The notes beneath the pieces were generated by a model. It was not told the origin of the DNA, did no database searches, and saw only the letters and a list, made by a program, of their open reading frames with translations. Both the position numbers and the translations under genes were made by a program. DNA of 64,000 nt from Mycolicibacter sinensis (GTDB lineage: Bacteria > Actinomycetota > Actinomycetes > Mycobacteriales > Mycobacteriaceae): positions 28,789 to 92,788 of the forward strand of contig NZ_LZJK01000034.1 of the NCBI RefSeq assembly GCF_001667945.1. Direction: 5' to 3'. Below, in pieces: positions 16,648 to 23,561 of this stretch (the first letter of the stretch is position 1; each line of letters opens with the position of its first letter).

Positions 16648-17592
16648 GTGAGTGCGACGGACTGGACCTTGGAGCAGGGTTCGCCTCAGTATGGCCGGAC
16701 CGCCGTTGTGACCGGCGCGAACACCGGCGTCGGTCTCGAAGTCGCCCGGGGACTGGCGACACTGGGGGCCACCGTGGTGCTGGCCTGCCGCAACGGCGAT
16801 GCTGCGGCGGCGGCCCGCGACGACATTCTGCGGACCGTTCCGGGCGCGCGAATCGACGTCGTTGGCCTGGATGTCGCTGACCTGGCCTCGGTGCGCGCCT
16901 GCGCGGAGGAGTTGCGGGCCGGCTACCCCGTCATCGACGTCCTGGTCAACAACGCCGGTGTCATGCACCAGAGCCGGCAGCTGACCGCCGATGGCTTCGA
17001 AGGCGACTTCGGGACGAATTTCCTTGGGCCGTTTGCCCTCACGGGGTTGCTGCTCGACCGCGTCCTGGCTTCACCGGCCGGGCGGATCGTCGCGGTGAAC
17101 AGCAAGACCAGCCGGGGCGGCCGGATCGCATTCGACGATCTGCAGTTGGAGAAGTCGTTCACCCCGGCGGTGGCCTACACCCAGTCCAAGCTCGCCCAGC
17201 TGATGGCCGTGTTCGAACTGCAGCGTCGGCTAGAAGCGCTTGGCAGCACGGCGATTTCGTTGGCCGCACACCCCGGCGGAACCCGCACGGGAATCCTGCG
17301 CGAGCAACCCCGTTCGGTGCGTTGGGTGTTCAACCGCCGGTTCCGCCATCTGACGGGATGGTTCACCCAAGACCCCACCGGCGGTGCGCTGCCGATGCTG
17401 CGGGCAGCGACCGACCCCACCGCGACGGGCGGCCAGTTCTACGGCCCCGGAGGGCGTTTCGAGCAGATCGGGCCGCCGGTGCTGGTCCGCGCCGCCGGCC
17501 GGGCCCAGGACATCGAAGCCCAGCAGCGACTCTGGAAGATCGCCGAAGACCTCACCGGCGTGACCTACCCGATGACCCGCGAACCTTCGTAG
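16648..17592 (+). CDS. Short-chain dehydrogenase/reductase (retinol dehydrogenase-like)
   Basis: This is a 314-residue Rossmann oxidoreductase. Its motifs are TGANTGVG for the dinucleotide (about residues 22-29), NNAGVM, NSKTS at about 151-155, and the catalytic YxxxK with Tyr177 and Lys181 (AYTQSK). The arrangement with a long C-terminal extension is that of the retinol-dehydrogenase/WW-oxidoreductase-like SDRs common in mycobacteria. The GTG start at 16648 fits a leaderless mRNA. It is divergent from the P450 and converges with a TetR gene, whose 3' end overlaps by 41 bases. Confidence 0.9.
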   Translation: MSATDWTLEQGSPQYGRTAVVTGANTGVGLEVARGLATLGATVVLACRNGDAAAAARDDILRTVPGARIDVVGLDVADLASVRACAEELRAGYPVIDVLVNNAGVMHQSRQLTADGFEGDFGTNFLGPFALTGLLLDRVLASPAGRIVAVNSKTSRGGRIAFDDLQLEKSFTPAVAYTQSKLAQLMAVFELQRRLEALGSTAISLAAHPGGTRTGILREQPRSVRWVFNRRFRHLTGWFTQDPTGGALPMLRAATDPTATGGQFYGPGGRFEQIGPPVLVRAAGRAQDIEAQQRLWKIAEDLTGVTYPMTREPS

Positions 17593-18181
17593 CGCCGCGG
17601 GCGGCCGTCACCGCCGGCGCGATCCACCGGCGCAGCAGGCGCCGCAACTCGTCACCCGGGGCCGGCAGCGGCGCCAGGATGAACGACTGTAAGGTGCGCA
17701 GCACCATCTCGATGATGTCGTCGATGGCTTGGTCATCGAACCCGGTCCAGTCGACATCGAGCCGCTCGAGCAGCGAATGCCCGAAGGTGCGGCCGGTATC
17801 GGTGGTTACCGTGACGGCAAAGGCACTGGGCTGCTGGGCGCGCAGCAGCAGGCCGACGTAGGGATCGTCGGGGAGCCGTTCCAAAGTCAGCGCGACACCT
17901 TCGGCGACCGCATCGCCGGGGTCGGTCATGCCGGCCAGTGCCGCGGCGAGTTGATCCAGGAAATCCCCGACGCCGTCGATCGCGGTGGCCGACAGCAGCT
18001 CCTCGGTACTGGGGAAGTACCGGTAGACGGTCTGGCGGGTTACGCCGAGGGTGCGGGCCACGTCGGCGATGCTGGTCTGCTCGCCGCGTTCGTCGATGGT
18101 GCGCCGGGTGGCGTCGAGAATCCGCGCCACCGCCTCCTCATCGCTGGCGGGCACATCGCCGCCCCAACCTCGGGTACGCAT
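17552..18181 (-). CDS. TetR-family transcriptional regulator
   Basis: This is a 209-residue regulator. The helix-turn-helix is TSIADVARTLGVTRQTVYRYFPSTEELL (about residues 37-64). ATG 18181 has a GGAGG site 6 bases upstream, so it was preferred over longer in-frame starts. The last 41 bases overlap the 3' end of the convergent SDR gene. It is divergent from the aldehyde dehydrogenase gene 247 bases away, a likely target. The ligand is unknown. Confidence 0.86.
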   Translation of the reverse strand: MRTRGWGGDVPASDEEAVARILDATRRTIDERGEQTSIADVARTLGVTRQTVYRYFPSTEELLSATAIDGVGDFLDQLAAALAGMTDPGDAVAEGVALTLERLPDDPYVGLLLRAQQPSAFAVTVTTDTGRTFGHSLLERLDVDWTGFDDQAIDDIIEMVLRTLQSFILAPLPAPGDELRRLLRRWIAPAVTAARGATKVRGSSGRSRR

Positions 18182-18330
18182 CAGAGCCTCCGTGCCCGGG
18201 GCCGACGTCGCTTCATAGCCGGAACGGTACCCACCGCGATCAGCCGGAAGCTGCACGGCAAAGGCGCACCGTTTCGGTGTCCTTACCCGGGAGTTGTCCT
18301 GACCAGCGCCAGCACATACCGCAGCGTTAC

Positions 18331-18356
18331 AAACTGTGGATAAACTGTCTCACTGT
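18331..18356. promoter_or_regulatory. ACTGT direct repeats upstream of the aldehyde dehydrogenase gene
   Basis: ACTGT occurs three times on the plus strand, at 18333-18337, 18344-18348 and 18352-18356. The first two lie within AAACTGT copies with an 11-base period. This could be a regulator-binding array in the tetR/aldehyde dehydrogenase gap. Nothing else stands out in the 246-base gap. Confidence 0.3.
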
Positions 18357-18427
18357 TGACCCGGCCGCCCGCCGGATGCTAAGCAGATGCACAGCACCTC
18401 CGCTGTCGTCGTTAGAAGGGTCCCGCC

Positions 18428-19885
18428 ATGGCACTGCAGTCGGTAATCGATGATCTGGCGAAGCGCCCCGGCACCGGCGAGGTGATCCCGGTGATCGACC
18501 CGGCCACCGAGGAGCAGATCACCGAGTTCCGCGACGCCGGCCCCGAAGCCGTCGACGCCGCCGTCGCCCGCGCCAAGGCCGCCTACCAGTCCGGTGTGTG
18601 GACCGACATCCCGGCCCGCCAGCGCGCCAAGGTGCTGTGGCGCCTCGGCGACCTGATCGACGAGCATGCCAAGGAATTCGCCGAGCTGGAATCCCTGGAC
18701 GCCGGGATGCCGCCGGCTCAGGCCGAGATGATCGTCTCCACCTGCGCGGAGTTCTTCCGCTACTACGCCGGCTGGTGCACCAAGCTCAATGGCACCAGCT
18801 ACCAGGTGCAGATGGAGGGCGGGGTCAACAGCACCCACGCCAACTTCCACGCCTACACCCACAAGGAGCCCTACGGGGTCGTCGGCCTGATCTACCCGTG
18901 GAACGGTCCGCTGTTCAACGCCTGCGCCAAGGTCGCCCCGGCGCTGGCGGCGGGCTGCTCGAGCGTCGTCAAACCGGCCGAGGAGACGCCGCTGTCAGCG
19001 GTGCTGCTGGAGAATCTGATCACGCAAGCCGGTGTGCCCGAGGGCGTTACCAACTTCGTGATCGGCTACGGCGCCACCGCTGGCGCGGCGATCACCGCCC
19101 ACCCCGACGTGGAGAAGGTCGCCTTCACCGGCTCGACCGAGGTCGGCAAGCAGATCATGCGCAACGCCGCGGACCACCTGAACAAGGTCACCCTCGAGCT
19201 GGGCGGCAAGTCTCCGGTGCTGATCTACTCCGACGCCGACTTGGACATGGCGATCATGATGGCCTCGATGGGCATCTTCGTGCACTCCGGGCAGGGCTGC
19301 GTGTGCGGCTCGCGGGTCTTCGTGCAGCGCAGCGTCTACGAGCGCGTGGTGGCCGGCATCGCGATGATCGGCGACAACCTGGTGCTCGGTGGGCCCCAGG
19401 ACGAGGGTGCCATGATCAGCCCGCTGGTCAGCCAGAAGCAGCTCGACCGCGTCATGGGCTACATCGAGCAGGGCCGCCAAGACGGCGTCGAGATCGTCAG
19501 CGGCGGTTACCGGTTGGACCGCAAGGGTTACTTCATCAAACCCACTGTGGTCACCGGCGTTGACCCGGCCACCAGCCGCCTGTACAAGGAGGAGATCTTC
19601 GGCCCCGTCGTCACGATCCTGCCGTTCGACGACGACGACGAGGCCGTCGCGATGGCCAACGACACCAGCTACGGGCTGGCCGCCACCGCCTGGACCACCA
19701 ACCTGGCCCGCGCGCACAACCTGGGCAAGCGGCTCAACGCCGGCATGGTGGGACTGAACTGTCAGCTGACGTTCGACCACAACGTGCCCTTCGGCGGCTA
19801 CAAACAGTCCGGCATCGGCAAGGAGTTCGGCTACGAGGGCATCGAGGCCTACCTGAAGACCAAGTCGATCTGGGCGGCGCTGTAG
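18428..19885 (+). CDS. NAD(P)-dependent aldehyde dehydrogenase
   Basis: This is a 485-residue ALDH-superfamily enzyme. The general base Glu257 is in LELGGKSP, and the nucleophile Cys291 is in GQGCVCGSR, with a second Cys293 close by. The cofactor motif FTGSTEVGK and the C-terminal PFGGYKQSGIGKE block are present. It oxidises aldehydes to acids, and the overall pattern is that of the betaine-aldehyde/phenylacetaldehyde group. A GAAGGG site precedes ATG 18428. It is followed at 18 bases by an F420-type LLM gene and probably co-transcribed. It is likely regulated by the divergent TetR. Confidence 0.92.
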   Translation: MALQSVIDDLAKRPGTGEVIPVIDPATEEQITEFRDAGPEAVDAAVARAKAAYQSGVWTDIPARQRAKVLWRLGDLIDEHAKEFAELESLDAGMPPAQAEMIVSTCAEFFRYYAGWCTKLNGTSYQVQMEGGVNSTHANFHAYTHKEPYGVVGLIYPWNGPLFNACAKVAPALAAGCSSVVKPAEETPLSAVLLENLITQAGVPEGVTNFVIGYGATAGAAITAHPDVEKVAFTGSTEVGKQIMRNAADHLNKVTLELGGKSPVLIYSDADLDMAIMMASMGIFVHSGQGCVCGSRVFVQRSVYERVVAGIAMIGDNLVLGGPQDEGAMISPLVSQKQLDRVMGYIEQGRQDGVEIVSGGYRLDRKGYFIKPTVVTGVDPATSRLYKEEIFGPVVTILPFDDDDEAVAMANDTSYGLAATAWTTNLARAHNLGKRLNAGMVGLNCQLTFDHNVPFGGYKQSGIGKEFGYEGIEAYLKTKSIWAAL

Positions 19886-19903
19886 AGCCGGCGGGGGCTC
19901 GTA

Positions 19904-20746
19904 ATGATCGAGTGGTTCCTGTTCCTGCCACAGAGCAGGCTGGGCATCGACGACATCGTGACGCGGGCACGCACCGCCGAAGCCAGTGGCTTTCACGGGG
20001 TGGCGTTCATCGACCACCTGGAAACGCCGATGGCCCCCGACGCCCCGATCTGGGAGGCGATGACGATTGCCACCTGGGTCGCCGCGCACACGCAGCGGCT
20101 GCGGATCGGCCATCTGGTGCTCTGCGACGCCTTTCGGCATCCGGCGGTGCTGGCCAAGCAGGCGGTGACGCTGGCCGAAGCCTCCGGAGGACGTTTCGAG
20201 CTGGGGCTGGGGTCCGGGTCGATGCCCGACGAGCTGGCCCGGTTCGGGCTCGGTGCGCCCACCGCCGGCCAGCGGGTCAGCGCCCTGGAACAGACCGTGA
20301 CCGCCCTGCGGCGCTACTGGGCCGGCGGCGCCGACACCCAGCTGCCGGCACCGAGCAATCCGATCCCGCTGCTGCTGGCCGGCCGGGGACCGCGGATGCT
20401 GGAACTGGTTGCCCGTCATGCTGATTGGTGGAATCTTCCGGCGACCCACGTCGATCAACTGCCGGACCTGTCGCCCAGGGTCGGCTCGGCGCGGGTGTCG
20501 GTGCAGCAGATGGTCGGCTTCATCGGGGACGGTGCCGATGCCGATGCGGTGACCGCTAAGGCGCGACGCCGCTTCAGTCAGCTCGGCCCGGGGCTGGTGT
20601 GTGGCCGCGCCGACGAACTGATCGACTACTTCACCGGCCTGCGCAGTCAAGGCGCGCAGCGGTTTTACGTGTGGTTCGCCGATTTCGCTGCGCCGGAGAC
20701 GATTGCCGAATTCGGAAAGCGGGTAATTTCGGCACTGGGGGAATGA
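19904..20746 (+). CDS. LLM-class (luciferase-like, probably F420-dependent) oxidoreductase
   Basis: This is a 280-residue TIM-barrel protein of the bacterial luciferase-like group. It has the N-terminal strand IEWFLFLPQSRLG, LRIGHLVLCDAFRHPAVLAKQAVTLAEASGG (the RHP/A-type block) and FELGLGSGSMPDE. Mycobacterial members usually use F420. It acts as an oxidoreductase on an unknown substrate. It follows the aldehyde dehydrogenase gene by 18 bases and precedes a Tat-exported protein by 28. The sequence does not discriminate FMN from F420. Confidence 0.85.
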   Translation: MIEWFLFLPQSRLGIDDIVTRARTAEASGFHGVAFIDHLETPMAPDAPIWEAMTIATWVAAHTQRLRIGHLVLCDAFRHPAVLAKQAVTLAEASGGRFELGLGSGSMPDELARFGLGAPTAGQRVSALEQTVTALRRYWAGGADTQLPAPSNPIPLLLAGRGPRMLELVARHADWWNLPATHVDQLPDLSPRVGSARVSVQQMVGFIGDGADADAVTAKARRRFSQLGPGLVCGRADELIDYFTGLRSQGAQRFYVWFADFAAPETIAEFGKRVISALGE

Positions 20747-20774
20747 CCGCGTCGCTCAGAAGAAGGGGTCACCC

Positions 20775-21395
20775 GTGACCGACTTTGCGAACAACGCCCT
20801 CTCCCGACGCTCCTTCGTGCGCGGCGCCGCCTGGTCGGTGCCCGCGGTGGCGATTGCGCTGGCTGCGCCGCGCGCCCGGGCGGCGCCGCCCGGCTCGCAG
20901 GACTGCGGTGATCCGACCGAGCTGATCGAGAACTGCGTGGTGCAGCTACCCGAAGAGTTCACCTCGACCAGCTTCAGCACCACCGCCGTCGCCGGCGGCA
21001 CGAACTACTCCATTCTGTTCAGCACCAACATCCGGCCCGGGCCGTCGGTGCCCGCGGCCGCCACCGGCTACCGGATCAACAGCGACGGTCTGACCGGCAC
21101 TAAACGTGACGGCGTGCCGTTCTCGATCACGCCACACATCGGTGAGCGGGGACCCCGGGTGCTCGGCGCACCGTCGGGGTCGTCGTTGGGTTTCGTCGTC
21201 GACGTACCGTGGACGGCCGGACAGTTGGTGCGCAACTTCGCCTACACCTTCGACGTCGTCTATCTCAACGGGCTGACCGAGATTCAGACCTGCTCGTATG
21301 TGACCGCGATGGCGCTGGCCGAGAACGGGATGATCGTCGGTGGCGTCGGCTCGGTGACGTTCTCCCCACCGCGGCTCACCTCCTGCGCCGGGTGA
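20775..21395 (+). CDS. Tat-exported protein of unknown function
   Basis: This is a 206-residue protein. The N-terminus has a twin-arginine signal (LSRRSFVRGAAW, Arg11-Arg12), a hydrophobic stretch and an ARAAP cleavage region near residue 36. The mature part is beta-rich with four cysteines, likely two disulfides, and no recognised catalytic motif. GTG 20775 follows an AGAAGGGG site. Folded export suggests a cofactor or a tight fold. It is last in the aldehyde dehydrogenase-LLM run and converges with the isomerase-like gene two bases away. Confidence 0.8.
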   Translation: MTDFANNALSRRSFVRGAAWSVPAVAIALAAPRARAAPPGSQDCGDPTELIENCVVQLPEEFTSTSFSTTAVAGGTNYSILFSTNIRPGPSVPAAATGYRINSDGLTGTKRDGVPFSITPHIGERGPRVLGAPSGSSLGFVVDVPWTAGQLVRNFAYTFDVVYLNGLTEIQTCSYVTAMALAENGMIVGGVGSVTFSPPRLTSCAG

Positions 21396-21397
21396 AC

Positions 21398-22069
21398 TCA
21401 GCCGGTCGGCACCGGCTGGTCGTCGTCGCGTGGCCCGAACGCACCGAAACCGTCGACCACTGCACTGGGCGGTTCCGGTGACCAATCCCAGCCGGCGATC
21501 TGGCGACGCGAGCGCCGGCTGAACACGCCCCGCATCAGCTCGTAGCCGTCGGCGCGCAGCTGGGTCACGGATTCTCCTGAGCCGCTACGCCATTGCTGGC
21601 CCAGCTCGTCGATGATCACCAGTGTCGCGGTGTCACCCAACCGCCTGCCGGGAAAACGGGCCATCACCTCCAGTAACGGCTGCCAGTGCGCACGGTCGGT
21701 GCGCGGCAGGCCCAGCGCCTCGTGCAGGTCGGCTTCGTGGCAGATCGCATCGGCGGCCAGGTTCGGGCCGGTGTGCTGCTTGGGCAGGCTCGCTTCGACC
21801 GCCGGGGCCGCGCGTTCCCACTCGGCGAGCAACTCCTCGACCGGGTGATCGCGCCGTTCGGCGACGTGCCGCGCGGTCCAGGAATCGCCCGGTGCGCCGT
21901 CAAGCCGGCCGGCTAAGACATCGGCGGCACCACCGACCAGATGGGCCAGCACGTCGTGCACCGTCCAGCCGGGCGTGGCCGGAACCGGGGTACGTAGCTG
22001 GTGGTCGCCGAGGCCGGCAGCCAAATTCCCGATCCGGTCGCGAGCGGCGCGGTAGATCGCGTCAAGCAT
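21398..22069 (-). CDS. Maleylpyruvate isomerase-family (mycothiol-dependent, DinB-like) protein
   Basis: This is a 223-residue protein of the actinobacterial TIGR03083/MDMPI type. The N-terminal four-helix bundle carries PGWTVHDVLAHLVG with the metal-type His, and later ICHEADLHEALG supplies the HxxxD-like metal ligands. Members use mycothiol or are S-transferases of unknown substrate. ATG 22069 overlaps the end of the upstream FAD gene by 8 bases, so the two are translationally coupled. Confidence 0.84.
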   Translation of the reverse strand: MLDAIYRAARDRIGNLAAGLGDHQLRTPVPATPGWTVHDVLAHLVGGAADVLAGRLDGAPGDSWTARHVAERRDHPVEELLAEWERAAPAVEASLPKQHTGPNLAADAICHEADLHEALGLPRTDRAHWQPLLEVMARFPGRRLGDTATLVIIDELGQQWRSGSGESVTQLRADGYELMRGVFSRRSRRQIAGWDWSPEPPSAVVDGFGAFGPRDDDQPVPTG

Positions 22070-23474
22070 GGGAGCCTCCCGCAGTCGGTATCGGAGTCAG
22101 TGTGCCCAAACGCGTTCCAGTGGGTGCCGGGCGGGTGGTGTGCTGGGCGCCCGGCAGGTTCGCGCGCAGGATCCGCCACAGCAGCACCGGGTCGCGTAGC
22201 CGCGCGGGCGGGTCGACGAGGTTGCGGACCCGAAGGAAGCGTTCGGTGACCGCGATGTCGCGGGTGGCGGCGGTGGCCACCGCGGCGGCGAACCACCCGC
22301 GCAGTCGGTGGCGGATCGGGTGCGGGCGACCCGGCGATGAACCGTTAGCGGCGTTCGCGGCCCAGATCGGTGCGACCTGGCGGGCCGCCGCCCGAAAGAA
22401 TCGCTGCGGCAGGTCTGAACCGCGTTCGCGCAGGCAGTCGCGCAGCGCGAGCGCCTCGAGCGCGGCCACCGTCATGCCCTGCCCGTAGATCGGATTGAGC
22501 CGGCACAGTGCATCGCCGATCACCACCACTCCGGCGGGGAAGCGCGGCATCCGGTCGTAGCGGTGCCACAGTGCCCCGGTGTCGCGCGAGACCGCGATGT
22601 CGCCCACCGGGGTGGCGTCGCGCAGTCCGGCCATGATGACCGGCGGAAGAAGTTGCTTGGCTGCAGCCAGCATGGCGGTGAAATCGGCTGGGGGAGCGCC
22701 GTAGTCGCCGTGGCGGGCGATGGCCAGCATCCAGGTGTCCTGCTCATAGGCCATCAGCAGCAGCATCGGGGCGGCCCGGCCTTGGTTGATGAAGACCATC
22801 TTGTCGGTGATCCGTCCGGGCGCAACCTGCAGCAACTGGCTGGAATAGCCCCAGGCCGGCCGGAGTCGCTGCTCGGGCACGCTGCCGAACCCGTGCTCGG
22901 TCACGAATTCGGCGGTGTGGGCAGCCCGCCCCGTCGCATCGATAAGGAGATCGGCGTGCAGAATCTGCGTCAGTCGGTTGCGCCGATTCCTGATCCGCAC
23001 CCCGGTGACGACTCCACGCTCATGCACCGGCCCGAGCGCGTCGTGGTCGTCGAGAAACGCGACGTTGCCGAGTTTGTCGACGCGCTCTCGCACGTGAAAC
23101 TCCACGAACGGCCTGCTGGCGCTGTAGACGGCCAGGGCCCGGGGGTCGGCGAGCCTGCCGGTCCGGTTCAGCTCGTGACGGCCGATGCGGGCATAGCGCC
23201 CGGACAGGTCGGCGTGGTCGATGACCACCGCGCCGGCGGCGGCGAGGTCATCGAGGATGCCCGGGAACAGCTCGCCGAGGACACCGGTCCCGCGGGACAG
23301 GAAGCTGTGCAAGTGCCGTCCGTGCGGTACTCCCTTGCGGTGGGACGGGTGATCGGGCAGCCGATCACGGTCTACCACCGTGACGGAGTCGTAGAACTCC
23401 GATGCCACCCGTGCCGCCAGTAGCCCGGCCATCCCGGCTCCCAGCACGACTGCCGACGCCCTCGATTCGCTCAA
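22062..23474 (-). CDS. FAD-dependent oxidoreductase (geranylgeranyl reductase/monooxygenase-like)
   Basis: This is a 470-residue flavoprotein. The FAD motif GAGMAG is at residues 12-17, GHRKGVPHGRHLH follows the dinucleotide domain, and the second flavin motif VVVIGDALCRLNPIYGQGM is typical of PHBH-fold monooxygenases and squalene-epoxidase/geranylgeranyl-reductase relatives. The TTG at 23474 was chosen because a GGAGAGGGG site lies 6 bases before it; a GTG at 23513 in frame has no site. It is coupled with the isomerase-like gene and follows mmpL on the same strand, with its own AT-rich promoter region. It may modify the lipid cargo of the MmpL, an inference from position. Confidence 0.82.
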   Translation of the reverse strand: MSESRASAVVLGAGMAGLLAARVASEFYDSVTVVDRDRLPDHPSHRKGVPHGRHLHSFLSRGTGVLGELFPGILDDLAAAGAVVIDHADLSGRYARIGRHELNRTGRLADPRALAVYSASRPFVEFHVRERVDKLGNVAFLDDHDALGPVHERGVVTGVRIRNRRNRLTQILHADLLIDATGRAAHTAEFVTEHGFGSVPEQRLRPAWGYSSQLLQVAPGRITDKMVFINQGRAAPMLLLMAYEQDTWMLAIARHGDYGAPPADFTAMLAAAKQLLPPVIMAGLRDATPVGDIAVSRDTGALWHRYDRMPRFPAGVVVIGDALCRLNPIYGQGMTVAALEALALRDCLRERGSDLPQRFFRAAARQVAPIWAANAANGSSPGRPHPIRHRLRGWFAAAVATAATRDIAVTERFLRVRNLVDPPARLRDPVLLWRILRANLPGAQHTTRPAPTGTRLGTLTPIPTAGGSHA

Positions 23475-23515
23475 CGTAAGCCCCTCTCCGCGACCAAGGG
23501 ACCCACGATACACAC

Positions 23516-23561
23516 AAATTAAGAAAAATAAGAGTATCTTGGCGTAACAGTAAGATTCTTA
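23516..23561 (-). promoter_or_regulatory. AT-rich promoter region with small dyads before the FAD gene
   Basis: This is an unusually AT-rich island for this genome. It contains TAAGATTCTTA (23551-23561, a dyad around one base that overlaps the mmpL stop) and AAGAGTATCTT (23530-23540), another small dyad. It is the probable promoter/operator for the FAD-isomerase pair. Confidence 0.45.

Noticed and set aside
18995..20650. Minus-strand frame of about 550 codons opposite the aldehyde dehydrogenase and LLM genes
   Set aside because: It spans two real plus-strand genes and the gap between them and has no motif.
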